A stretch of DNA of 64,000 nucleotides, from NCBI GenBank assembly GCA_048498555.1, contig JBEHXT010000004.1, positions 124,001 to 188,000 on the forward strand, in the 5' to 3' direction. Shown here one piece after another: positions 43,827-52,852 of this stretch. Each line of letters starts with the position of its first letter. Position 1 is the first letter of the stretch. The notes under the pieces are model-generated. The model did no database searches. It was not told the origin of the DNA and worked only from the letters and a program-made list of their open reading frames with translations. The translations under genes and the position numbers were made by a program. The stretch is from Danxiaibacter sp048498555 (GTDB taxonomy: Bacteria; Bacteroidota; Bacteroidia; Chitinophagales; Chitinophagaceae).

Positions 43827-45054
43827 TTACAATCTTAATCTCCGGCGGATTAGCAAACGCCTGCCAGGTTTTTTCTGCTTCCTCAGCGGTAATAGTTCCT
43901 TCATAAACCAGCATTCTGTACTTCAATACATGATCCTTTCCCGGGGCAAGTGTCCAGTCCCTGTTTCTTGTAGGGCTAAAACTAAAGAATACATCGCCCC
44001 TTCCATTCATCTTTTCAGGCCAAACGCGCATTGGTTCGGGATAATTATAGTTAGCTGGAAATGACATAAATAAAATGCCTGAATGTCCATTATTAATTGC
44101 GCCATCCAACATGCACCAGCGTGCGGTTGAAGCATCTGCATCTTTTCTTGTTTTGTTTTCCGATGTCAGTACCTTACTGTTGTTATCGTTCCATTGTTCG
44201 GTGGCACGATAGCCGAAACCACCATAGCGGTACTCTTTTAAAAAAACGGTATCTGTAGTTGCGCAATTCAAAACAGATGTAAAATCCCATAACCATTTTT
44301 TGTCACCAACATTGTATACACGCACATCCCATTCTTCATTCATCGCAACTTTTTCTCCTGCCGGGTCATTCAATACCACATGCTCCTGCAAAGCTTTAAA
44401 CCCGCCGAACACAGCCCCTTCATCTTTAGAAATGAATTTTGCAAAACGCACTGTTCCCTCTTTTTTTACAAGGTTCCAGAAGTCTACAATCTTTCCACGA
44501 TAACTCACTTCGGTCCATGGATTCCAAAGGCCAAAATGATGGTAGTGATCTGGTGCATTGATGCGCGTCATCACATTTCCATCCGGTGACCATAGCGGAT
44601 GAATAAACCCACTTCTTTTAAATACAGTATCTACACCCTGAGGCGGATACATTGTTGCATAATTGTATTGCAAAACTTTTTTACCGGCATCAGTGATCAG
44701 CAAGGTGCCATTGTTGTCGTTAATATTGATCCTGCTTTGATCATTAGATTTGGAGCTGCCATTTACTTTCTCCAATTCAAAAACAGCTTCTTTATTTGAA
44801 GGCTGCAGCACCCACCACAAAAAGCGGTGATATCTTTTCTCCACCTGGAAAGCAACAGGTGTTCTTTTGCCTTTACTTACTTGAACAAGCTGCAAGGTTG
44901 AATCCGCATCTCGTGTTAACGGATCCAGGTCTATGCAAACAGGTTCTGCAACATACTGTTGATGTTGCTTAACTGTAAACGTGGCAATCAACTGCGCCTT
45001 TGCGCACACAGCAACCAACATACCAACAGCGGAAATAAAAAATATTTTACGCAT
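43816..45054 (-). CDS. Secreted PmoA/DUF6807 family protein
   Basis: 412 residues. Signal peptide about 1-20 (MLVAVCAKAQ). Family features: DHYHHFGLWNPWTEV (about 165-180), GILFMSFPANYNYPEPMRVWP (a span near 330-350) and SFSPTRNRDWTLAPG (about 363-377). The family name PmoA comes from automated annotation and does not imply methane oxidation; members are common in carbohydrate loci with Gfo/Idh genes and may bind or act on sugars. It lies next to the SusC/SusD operon but behind that operon's terminator, with a 7-nt array upstream. Confidence 0.8.
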   Translation of the reverse strand: MRKIFFISAVGMLVAVCAKAQLIATFTVKQHQQYVAEPVCIDLDPLTRDADSTLQLVQVSKGKRTPVAFQVEKRYHRFLWWVLQPSNKEAVFELEKVNGSSKSNDQSRININDNNGTLLITDAGKKVLQYNYATMYPPQGVDTVFKRSGFIHPLWSPDGNVMTRINAPDHYHHFGLWNPWTEVSYRGKIVDFWNLVKKEGTVRFAKFISKDEGAVFGGFKALQEHVVLNDPAGEKVAMNEEWDVRVYNVGDKKWLWDFTSVLNCATTDTVFLKEYRYGGFGYRATEQWNDNNSKVLTSENKTRKDADASTARWCMLDGAINNGHSGILFMSFPANYNYPEPMRVWPEKMNGRGDVFFSFSPTRNRDWTLAPGKDHVLKYRMLVYEGTITAEEAEKTWQAFANPPEIKIVRKN

Positions 45055-45067
45055 AACACTTGTTTAA

Positions 45068-45102
45068 GTTGTACGTAATACGTTGCGCGTTTTACGTTAT
45101 AA
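45068..45102 (+). repeat. 7-nt array GTTGTAC upstream of the PmoA-type gene
   Basis: GTTGTAC, GTAATAC, GTTGCGC, GTTTTAC, GTTATAA in exact register, 13 nt from the start codon at 45054. Confidence 0.85.
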
Positions 45103-45167
45103 AAACAGGTTAACCCCAAAAGCTACATAAGCCCAATGCATACTTGCTTTATCCCAATTACTAAAAT

Positions 45168-45198
45168 AAAGTGAGCCATTATTGCAATGACTCACTTT
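45168..45198 (-). terminator. Terminator of the susC-susD operon
   Basis: A 13-bp stem with one G-U pair (45168-45180 with 45186-45198) and a 5-nt loop. On the minus strand it lies 27 nt after the SusD stop and runs into TTATTTTAG. T residues on the other side make it potentially bidirectional. Confidence 0.85.
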
Positions 45199-45225
45199 TT
45201 ATTACTCAACTAACTACCAAAAAAA

Positions 45226-47064
45226 TTATTCTGGAATTTCGGTAAGTGGCGGCACATTATTTTGGTATCCGTCATAACCTTCATTCTGGTTAATGTGGCC
45301 ATTTACGTTAGCGTCAATATCAGCCTGAGGAATAGGCCACAATACATGATAAGGACTGATTGTATACTTATCCCCGTGATTCGTAGTAACGCCTTTATTG
45401 TAAAAGTTTGTTTTTTCCATCATCCTGTCATAATAGAAATTATCCTGGGAAAAATTATTCAAACTATACGATTTACCATTGTAGGCAGGTTTACCAGTCA
45501 TTGCAAAAATATAGGCAATACGGGTCAGCTCTGCTTTTCTCGGTTCTTCATAATACAACTCTCTTCCTCTTTCATCGAGTATAGTTCCAATATTCACCTG
45601 GCTGGCGTCTAATGGTTTGGCTCCCGCCCTTACTCTCACTTTATTCAAATCATCAGCAGCTAATTGAAGCTGGCCTTTCCAATAATAAGCTTCGGCTCTT
45701 AACAAATATGTTTCGGCAATACGGAACACATACCAGTCCGTATGACCACCACTTGGAGTTGCATTTTCAATATCCGGGATGTACAATTTGTAGTGAGGCC
45801 AGTCAAACCAGCTCCTGATGGTATCTTTGCAAAGCAATCCTCCCGCACCATTGAATTCCTGCAGGTGTTTACCATAAGAAGTGTCACTTGTTTTAACTGC
45901 AGAATTATTATATAAGAGATCTTCCATTCTCATCCAGTTACCAGGGGCATGCCTTAAGTCATTTGCATCATCCCATATTGTATGTGTGGAATACCAGGTA
46001 CCCCGGCATCTTCCAATACCGCGCCCATAGTTGGTTGCCTGGTCAAAATCAACAGCTGCGTTATTCTTTTTCAAGGCATCCGAGGTTCCCTTGTTGCCAC
46101 TCGGAGTATTAATATTTGAATGCCAGAAAGGAACAGCCTGGCGCATTGTTGAACCGCCACCTGCAAAATCGCCATTGTCTTTGTACCCGTCACGGTCTAT
46201 TACCAGCATCAACCCTTCTCCATTTTCACCCCTGGCTTTATTAAGCGGCCTATGCAAATCCCATATAACATTTTTTGTAGCGTCATCTTTTTCAACGCCA
46301 AATCTTTGTGTCATAAGAAAATTTGCACCGCCGTTAATCACCTTACTGGCTGATTCAATGGCATCATCAAATTTTCCTAAAGAAAGATTGATCTTGGTGA
46401 GCAAATGATTAACAGCCCCACGCGTTACTCCGCCACCAACATTTTTTTCAGGAACCCATTGTGCAGCAAATTCAAGATTCTCTTTCATTCTTTGTAAAAT
46501 AACATCTCGTTTTACTGAAAAGAAATCAAGCCTTGGAGCAGTAATTTCAGTCATAACCGCGGGGATGTCGCCAAACTCATTACATAGTTCATAATAGCGA
46601 TAGGCTCTATGAAAATAAGCGGAGCCAAGTACTGCATTCTTTTCTTCCTCGGAACTCCATTTTGGTTGATTAATATAAAAGATTACAGTGTTGGCGTACT
46701 TTATTCCTTTATAACCCTCGTACCAATACCAGCCAATTCGATTATAGTCGACGTGATTTAGCTGAGCAGTAGGCGTTATCTGAAGATTCATATTCTGCGC
46801 CGGACCGGATTTATCAGTTGTTCCTTCCACGGCCATTTCAGAAAATATTAGCTGAGTGATTATTGGCGCGCCATCTCCGAACCATTCATATCTTAGGTTT
46901 CGTTCGCATGCAACCAATACAGATTTCAAACCCTCCGGAGTATTGAATGTATTTTCGGGTGTGTAGAACGATAATTGTTTTGGTTCAAGAAACGATTTTT
47001 TACATCCGGTAATAACAGCAAAAGTTATAAGGCCGAACAATATTTTTTTATATACAGTTTTCAT
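45226..47064 (-). CDS. SusD/RagB-family outer-membrane nutrient-binding lipoprotein
   Basis: 612 residues. Lipoprotein signal (FAVITGC, Cys about 21). TPR-like helices and the SusD C-terminal signature are present (IRIAETYLLRAEAYYWKG near 450-467, then DLNKVRVRAGA, and DERGRELYYEEPRKAELTR near 503-521). SusD proteins form a lid over the SusC barrel and bind the glycan. It lies 53 nt after the SusC gene and the pair ends at a terminator. Confidence 0.95.
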   Translation of the reverse strand: MKTVYKKILFGLITFAVITGCKKSFLEPKQLSFYTPENTFNTPEGLKSVLVACERNLRYEWFGDGAPIITQLIFSEMAVEGTTDKSGPAQNMNLQITPTAQLNHVDYNRIGWYWYEGYKGIKYANTVIFYINQPKWSSEEEKNAVLGSAYFHRAYRYYELCNEFGDIPAVMTEITAPRLDFFSVKRDVILQRMKENLEFAAQWVPEKNVGGGVTRGAVNHLLTKINLSLGKFDDAIESASKVINGGANFLMTQRFGVEKDDATKNVIWDLHRPLNKARGENGEGLMLVIDRDGYKDNGDFAGGGSTMRQAVPFWHSNINTPSGNKGTSDALKKNNAAVDFDQATNYGRGIGRCRGTWYSTHTIWDDANDLRHAPGNWMRMEDLLYNNSAVKTSDTSYGKHLQEFNGAGGLLCKDTIRSWFDWPHYKLYIPDIENATPSGGHTDWYVFRIAETYLLRAEAYYWKGQLQLAADDLNKVRVRAGAKPLDASQVNIGTILDERGRELYYEEPRKAELTRIAYIFAMTGKPAYNGKSYSLNNFSQDNFYYDRMMEKTNFYNKGVTTNHGDKYTISPYHVLWPIPQADIDANVNGHINQNEGYDGYQNNVPPLTEIPE

Positions 47065-47117
47065 TCAAATTTCTTTTTTAGTTCATTAATTATCTCACAT
47101 TAAGCCTGATACATTAC

Positions 47118-50100
47118 CTACAGTGTAAGGTTTAAGCCAAGCGTATAAAGCCTTGGTGTAGGCCCGCTATTTTCAGGATCCCAGAAATCCCAACCCGGTG
47201 AATAAACCGCAGCATTTTTAATTGTGAAATAAAATTTCAGATCCTGTATACTGTATTTGTTTACAACCTTTTTAGGAAGTGTATAGCCCAGGGCAATATT
47301 ATCCAGCCGAACAAATGATTTCATTCTGCGAACGCTATAGCTGGCTCCGCCATCATTAGAGGCTATCCTGGCATAATTGTTAACAGGTGTTTCCGGAGTC
47401 CAGAATGGTAATGTATATGCATTAACACGGTCAGGGAATGACGCACCACGATTTTTGGCCTGGTCATATGTGTCCATATGGCCCAGGTATGAATACATCA
47501 TGAAAGAGAAAGTGAAATTTTGGTAAAATGAAAATTCATTCCTCATCGTCCAACGGAATCTGGGCGACGTAAAGCCAAGAAACTCTCTGTCGTCATTGGT
47601 ATATTTTCCGTCATTGTTTACGTCTTTTATTTTAAAGTCGCCCGGATATACACCATATTTAGCGGCAGCAGCAGAGTCTGCCAATTGCCAAACGCCTTGA
47701 ACACGTTGATCCCAAACCGCATCAATAGGATGTCCGATAAACCATTTGTTAGTTATATCATCCGCTTCTTTTTGACCGATCACTTTGCCATCGGCATCTT
47801 TTACGTCAACCATGTTGCCGTACAGATGAACGATCTTGTTACGATTAAGTGAGAAGTTCACAGAAGTGTTCCATGTGAAATTTTTGTGGATGATGTTTTT
47901 TGAGTTAATCGAAACTTCCAGGCCCTGGTTGTCTACCTGTCCCAGGTTGTCCCATACAAAATTGAACCCTAGAAACGGAGGCAATGCACGTTTTACAAGC
48001 AAATCTCTTGTTGTGCTCTTATATACATCTATAGTACCGTCAATGCGGTTATTTAGTAATCCGAAGTCTAAGCCCAGGTTTAACGCTGTTGTTGTTTCCC
48101 ACTTCAGGTTTTTGTTCGACATGTTGTTTACGTATAACTGCGAAACTTGTTCAATGCTGCCATCAGACTTTACATGAAGGTATTTACCAGTTTGCAAGTC
48201 AGACAATGCTGCATAACGAGGAATATCCCTGTTACCATTTTTACCGTAGCTTACACGCAGCTTTCCATAATTGAGCCAGTTAGAAGCAAGAAATTTTTCA
48301 TCGGAAAACACCCATCCGAGCGCGAGTGAAGGGAATGTTGCACGTGGATTAGCCTGGCCAAAGGCAGAGTAACCATCACGCCTGATTGTTCCCGTGATCA
48401 TGTATTTACCTTTGTAAGAATAAAACAAGCGTGCCATTAAGGCATCTGCCGTACTGTATTCATCGCCCATTTGCGCATCGGTTCCCTCATCACTATACAC
48501 ACCAACATTTTGTGCAATGGTTTTAGCTGCCGGTGCAGCGCCCATGTTATGATAGCTTAACACGTCGCTTGGCTGAAAGCCGCTCGCTATAATCTGGCTA
48601 CGCCAAATTTGATTCTTTTCCGCGTTGGCCAAAAGTGTTACGTCGACATGATGATTTCTATAAAAATCTTTGCTCCAGGTAATAATGTTATCAACCTGCC
48701 ATTGATAGATTTGCCGATTTTCTCTTGTAGCAATACCTCCTACGTTTGACCAATCCTGGTACTTTGAGGATTGTCCGTTAAAGTAATTATACCATTCAAA
48801 GCGGGGAGTAAACATTACCTGGTATTTAATATCCAGCGGAAGGTTAACTTTCGCAAAAATATTTGAGTTCAGGGTATAGTATCGTTTAAGCCTGTTTGTG
48901 TATTTAGGCACAGAGAACGGATTACGTCCACCACTAGCTTCATCATTGGGAATGTAACGGTAATCGGTTGAATCATCGTTATAAAAAGATCCCCAGGGTG
49001 AGTTACTTGTAATAAGCGTCCAGTCTACCGGAACGGCACTTTCATCTCTCACACTGAATTGTGTGCTTGTTCCCACGCTAAGGAATTTGGCCACTTTTGC
49101 TTCAAGATTAATCCTTGTGCGAACCACATTATAATTATCTCCTTTTACGATGCCATCATTATTCATATAGCCAAGTGACCAATAGTAATTCAGGCCATCC
49201 TTTCTGCCCGAAAGACTGACATTATAATCCTGACGAAATCCATTTTGAAACATCATGTCATACCAATCAATGCTATGTCCCTCTTTATAATTCTTAATTT
49301 CAACAGGTTGAAGGTTCAAGCGTTGCAGCCAAACAGTAACAGGATCTGCATTAGGAGAAGTTCCAGGGTCATAAGCCAGCCAGTCCTGAACTGAAACGCC
49401 GGCGGGCAATGTTCTTGGGTCGTCAAATTCATACGGTTTAGCATTTTTAACTGTGCTATATTTTGCATTCCGTCTCCAAACATTTAAAAAATCGTCTGGC
49501 CCATACACTTTTTCATTAACACCCATGGTTGCAAAACCTGTAGCGGCATTTACATTAATAGAAGGTTTTCCATTACGGCCTTTTTTGGTTGTAACCTGTA
49601 TAACGCCGCTGGCCGCTTTAGCTCCATATACCGCAGCAGCGCTCGCGTCTTTAAGAACGTCTACTGTTTCTATATCGCTTGGATTAATATCCGCAAGTGC
49701 ACCGTAATAAATACTTCCATCCAATACGATTAGTGGTGAAGAACCTGCATTAAGTGTATTTTTACCGCGAACCTGCAAAGAGGCATCACCTTTTGGCGAT
49801 GCACTAAAGCCAATATTTAGCCCGGGTACATTTGCGCGTAAGATATCCTGCATAGAGGCAGGATGTTCATTTTCCAGCTGAGTAGCTTTTACAGATGCTA
49901 CCGCCCCTGTGAAGTCTTTCTTCTTCGCAGTTCCGTAGCCAATCACTACCACCTGGTCGAGGTTGGAAACCTCCGGCTGCATTTTTACATTAATCTCTGA
50001 ACGGCCGTTTATGGATACTGTTTCCTTTTTATATCCAATGTTGGAGAAGACAAGTACGGCAGTTGAGGATAGCCCGGAAATTTTAAAATTTCCTTTGTCG

Positions 50101-50279
50101 TCAGTAGTGGTACCTCGGGTTGTACCCTCCACTGTAACCGCAACGCCGACGAGCCCTTGCGACTCGCTCTCTCCTGTTACATGCCCGTGCACACTATGTG
50201 TTTGGGCTGCTGCTGTGCCAATAAAGGCAAAAGTTATGACACCCAATATCAAAAAGCAGCAGAGTGTTTTTAATTTCAT
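47118..50279 (-). CDS. SusC/RagA-family TonB-dependent transporter
   Basis: 1053 residues from the ATG at 50279. Signal peptide about 1-26, a CarboxypepD_reg-like domain (about 30-105; VHGHVTGESESQGLVGVAV), TonB-box-like DQVVVIGYG (about 113), plug domain with the DILRANVPGLNI and KDASAAAVYGAKAASGVI signatures, and a 22-strand barrel with aromatic C-terminus (LYTLGLNLTL). It imports an oligosaccharide with the SusD partner. No sigma/anti-sigma pair is adjacent, so it is probably controlled otherwise, perhaps by the LacI protein at 55.7 kb. Confidence 0.96.
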   Translation of the reverse strand: MKLKTLCCFLILGVITFAFIGTAAAQTHSVHGHVTGESESQGLVGVAVTVEGTTRGTTTDDKGNFKISGLSSTAVLVFSNIGYKKETVSINGRSEINVKMQPEVSNLDQVVVIGYGTAKKKDFTGAVASVKATQLENEHPASMQDILRANVPGLNIGFSASPKGDASLQVRGKNTLNAGSSPLIVLDGSIYYGALADINPSDIETVDVLKDASAAAVYGAKAASGVIQVTTKKGRNGKPSINVNAATGFATMGVNEKVYGPDDFLNVWRRNAKYSTVKNAKPYEFDDPRTLPAGVSVQDWLAYDPGTSPNADPVTVWLQRLNLQPVEIKNYKEGHSIDWYDMMFQNGFRQDYNVSLSGRKDGLNYYWSLGYMNNDGIVKGDNYNVVRTRINLEAKVAKFLSVGTSTQFSVRDESAVPVDWTLITSNSPWGSFYNDDSTDYRYIPNDEASGGRNPFSVPKYTNRLKRYYTLNSNIFAKVNLPLDIKYQVMFTPRFEWYNYFNGQSSKYQDWSNVGGIATRENRQIYQWQVDNIITWSKDFYRNHHVDVTLLANAEKNQIWRSQIIASGFQPSDVLSYHNMGAAPAAKTIAQNVGVYSDEGTDAQMGDEYSTADALMARLFYSYKGKYMITGTIRRDGYSAFGQANPRATFPSLALGWVFSDEKFLASNWLNYGKLRVSYGKNGNRDIPRYAALSDLQTGKYLHVKSDGSIEQVSQLYVNNMSNKNLKWETTTALNLGLDFGLLNNRIDGTIDVYKSTTRDLLVKRALPPFLGFNFVWDNLGQVDNQGLEVSINSKNIIHKNFTWNTSVNFSLNRNKIVHLYGNMVDVKDADGKVIGQKEADDITNKWFIGHPIDAVWDQRVQGVWQLADSAAAAKYGVYPGDFKIKDVNNDGKYTNDDREFLGFTSPRFRWTMRNEFSFYQNFTFSFMMYSYLGHMDTYDQAKNRGASFPDRVNAYTLPFWTPETPVNNYARIASNDGGASYSVRRMKSFVRLDNIALGYTLPKKVVNKYSIQDLKFYFTIKNAAVYSPGWDFWDPENSGPTPRLYTLGLNLTL

Positions 50280-50427
50280 AAGCAATCGTTTTTTTGGGGT
50301 GAATGAAAATGTTTACGACCAAAAATTGAAAAGATTGATAGTTGATTTTCCATCGTACAAAGCATTTATAAAATGAAAGTTTGTTTATAGTTGCGTTTGT
50401 TTTGGCATTCGTCTTTCACCCTTTCCC

Positions 50428-50467
50428 AGTTTCAGTTTAGTTTTAGTTTCAGTTTAGTTTTAGTTTT
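50428..50467 (+). repeat. Two perfect 17-bp direct repeats plus a partial copy
   Basis: AGTTTCAGTTTAGTTTT at 50428-50444 and 50445-50461, then AGTTTT. On the minus strand they start about 12 nt after the SDR gene's stop codon. Confidence 0.9.
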
Positions 50468-50478
50468 TATCTATAGTT

Positions 50479-51243
50479 TTAAAACCCTATTGAATTTCCT
50501 CCGTCAACACATAACACTACACCTGTTACATACTTCGCAGCGTTGGAGGACAAGTACACGACCGCATTACCAATATCAGCTGGCTCGCCCAGTTTACCCA
50601 TGGGTGTGCGCCCCATTACTTTAGCCTTACGTTCGGGATCGTTGTTTAAAGCTTTAGCTGACATATCTGTCGCAATAAAACCAGGAGCTATGCAATTAAC
50701 ACGAATACCAGATGGCGATAACTCAACAGCCAGCGATCTTGTCATGCCCTCTATGGCTGTTTTGGAAGCAGTGTAGGCAACAACTTTTGGCAAGCCATAC
50801 TGTGCGGCCATTGAACTGATCATCACAATACTTCCACTTTGCCTTTGCAACATGAACTTTGCTACTTCACGTGTTATGGCAAATACGGCCTGCTGATTTA
50901 CCTTAACTATGTCGCCGAATTCTTCATCAGTCACATTAACCGCTTCTTTCTTCAGATTAATGCCTGCATTATTTACCAGTATATCTATTGGGCCTGTTTG
51001 CGATTCTACTTCCTTTACAAATTCAGGAATAAGAGAAAGATCTGACAGGTCTATTACTTTATACGCAGCCTTCTTTCCTAACTCCTTACAAGCATTGCGG
51101 AGCAGCTCTTCATTTCGTCCTGCGATGGTTACAGATGCCCCCTGTTGAACGAGCGCTTTGGCCGTAGCAAACCCCAGCCCCTTGCCGCCACCAGTTACCA
51201 CCGCATGCTTCCCTGTGAGATCAAATTGATTTATATATTCCAT
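50479..51243 (-). CDS. SDR-family NAD(P)-dependent oxidoreductase
   Basis: 254 residues, a classical short-chain dehydrogenase: cofactor motif TGGGKGLG (17-24), NNAG (91-94), catalytic S143/S144, Y157 and K161 (YTASK), and a C-terminal GVVLCVDGG. Similarity in length and motifs is to gluconate 5-dehydrogenase, 2-deoxy-gluconate 3-dehydrogenase and fructuronate-reducing SDRs. With a mannonate dehydratase in the same locus a role in reducing a uronate-derived keto acid (fructuronate to mannonate) is attractive but inferred. It is cytoplasmic, unlike its secreted neighbours. Confidence 0.88.
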   Translation of the reverse strand: MEYINQFDLTGKHAVVTGGGKGLGFATAKALVQQGASVTIAGRNEELLRNACKELGKKAAYKVIDLSDLSLIPEFVKEVESQTGPIDILVNNAGINLKKEAVNVTDEEFGDIVKVNQQAVFAITREVAKFMLQRQSGSIVMISSMAAQYGLPKVVAYTASKTAIEGMTRSLAVELSPSGIRVNCIAPGFIATDMSAKALNNDPERKAKVMGRTPMGKLGEPADIGNAVVYLSSNAAKYVTGVVLCVDGGNSIGF

Positions 51244-51364
51244 GTTTTGTTCTACCCGTTTATGTTGTGAAATAGCAATACATTAGCATTACAGCCACAG
51301 ATCAATTCTGTAACCGTTTGAAATTTTCATTTCTAATGCTCCTGTCTTTATGTACTATGATTTT

Positions 51365-52750
51365 CTACTTTGTTGTAGCCATTTGCAGTGCTTTGGTTGT
51401 AGTGTAATATTTTGCTATCATGTTTGGCTGTTCCCAATCGGGCAGCTTTTTATTTTTCAGATATTGCAGAAAGCGCTCCATCACCTGTCCGAAGTGGGCC
51501 TCGTGGCCAACCTTGTAAGAATCAGGAATATTCATCTTCCAGCCTTTTGCAGTTTTCACTATACTTATTCCCTTGTAACTTGTTGCAAGCTGCTGTACCG
51601 CCGCCTGAAGCTTTTGCTCAAAGCTTGCATCGTTTCCTATCGGTTCTATGTAAAGTGTAGGTTGAAATTGTTCTTCTTTACCTTGTTTAATAACAAGGTT
51701 TGCTTTAGTGCCGCGGAATAATGAATAGTGTGTATCACCACTACCCTCAGGCGCCTGATAGTGCCAAAGCGCACTTATTTTAGCATGCACACCGTTGATT
51801 GTATAATTAATATCTCCGTTGGCGATAATATTCAATACAGAATCTTTTTGCACAAACTTTTTGAGGAAAGATGGAAAGCTATCCTGTCTGGTCATAGCCG
51901 CAAACTGAGAACGTGTTAGCGGTGTTGCCCATCTGCTTGCCGATTCTATTACGATGTCTTTTTTATAATCAATAATCTTGTCAGGAAAACTTTCCCATTG
52001 AACAAGGTCAACAAGATGTGTTCCAACATCAGCCATCGCATCACCTTGCTGCTCGGGATCAAAGAACCAGGTTGGCCGCTTTAATGCGTTACCTGAAACG
52101 TATTTGTAAAAATGATGCACACTCTCCATCACAACTCCCGGATTTTCTTTAGTGCCCTGTTGTAAGGTGCCGAATACATCCTGTTGCTTCATTAATTCGC
52201 GCTGCAGAATGGTAGTTATTTCAGAACGCTCCGTCATGATATCATACAACAACACGTCCTTTTTATTCGCTTCTTCAAACGCCTGAAGCAGCAGATCGAA
52301 CCCTCCGGAAGTTATTGCCATAGGCTTATCGGCCAGAACATTCAAACCTGCGTCAACAGACTTTTTGATATATTCGGTTTTTCTCAGATTATTCCCTGCT
52401 ATTACAACAACATTTCCTTTTTTATCAGCAACCATTTTATCCAAAAAGTCATTGCCTTTATATATTTCTTCCTGCCAGTGCGTTGGTTTGTCCACGCGTT
52501 CGTTGTATTGCTTTACCAGCGCTAGATGAGCATTTAATTCTTCTCCCTCAGGCGCATATACGTGTACAATACTATCAATACCGGGGTACATTGTTTTCTG
52601 TACCAACGCAGCATGAAAGTGCCCGGGATCCAATGTTATTAATCTTACCATCGAAGAATCAGTATTCGTTTCCTTTGCGGTGCTTCCCGAATTACACGAA
52701 ACACTTGCCAAGGCAAATGCTGCGAGAGAAAATGTAGTTAATTTGTTCAT
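51365..52750 (-). CDS. Gfo/Idh/MocA-type lipoprotein oxidoreductase
   Basis: 461 residues. A lipoprotein signal (ALASVSC, Cys 19) is unusual for a nucleotide-dependent oxidoreductase. The Rossmann half begins MVRLITLDPGHFHAALVQ without the usual GxGxxG loop, and the catalytic-lysine segment is LADKPMAIT in place of EKP. The C-terminal half (from about residue 190) corresponds to the putative oxidoreductase C-terminal domain (ESVHHFYKYVSG, DVGTHLVDLVQW). The altered cofactor loop makes normal NAD binding doubtful. It lies between the SDR gene and another Gfo/Idh gene on the same strand. Confidence 0.82.
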   Translation of the reverse strand: MNKLTTFSLAAFALASVSCNSGSTAKETNTDSSMVRLITLDPGHFHAALVQKTMYPGIDSIVHVYAPEGEELNAHLALVKQYNERVDKPTHWQEEIYKGNDFLDKMVADKKGNVVVIAGNNLRKTEYIKKSVDAGLNVLADKPMAITSGGFDLLLQAFEEANKKDVLLYDIMTERSEITTILQRELMKQQDVFGTLQQGTKENPGVVMESVHHFYKYVSGNALKRPTWFFDPEQQGDAMADVGTHLVDLVQWESFPDKIIDYKKDIVIESASRWATPLTRSQFAAMTRQDSFPSFLKKFVQKDSVLNIIANGDINYTINGVHAKISALWHYQAPEGSGDTHYSLFRGTKANLVIKQGKEEQFQPTLYIEPIGNDASFEQKLQAAVQQLATSYKGISIVKTAKGWKMNIPDSYKVGHEAHFGQVMERFLQYLKNKKLPDWEQPNMIAKYYTTTKALQMATTK

Positions 52751-52754
52751 ATAA

Positions 52755-52789
52755 AGCTTTCAGCTGTCAGCTAGTAGCTATCAGCTAAA
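52755..52789 (+). repeat. 7-nt array AGCTGTC at the start of the lipoprotein oxidoreductase gene
   Basis: AGCTTTC, AGCTGTC, AGCTAGT, AGCTATC, AGCTAAA in exact register, beginning 4 nt upstream of the ATG at 52750, where the ribosome would bind. Confidence 0.88.
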
Positions 52790-52852
52790 TAATAGTTCCT
52801 AAAAATATTTTTTACTTAATCCGGTCAATCTTCAAATCCGCTAAATACTGAT

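Noticed and set aside
43816..45054. Particulate methane monooxygenase subunit
   Set aside because: The family label PmoA is a naming artefact of annotation pipelines; the protein is a secreted soluble beta-rich DUF6807 member without membrane helices.
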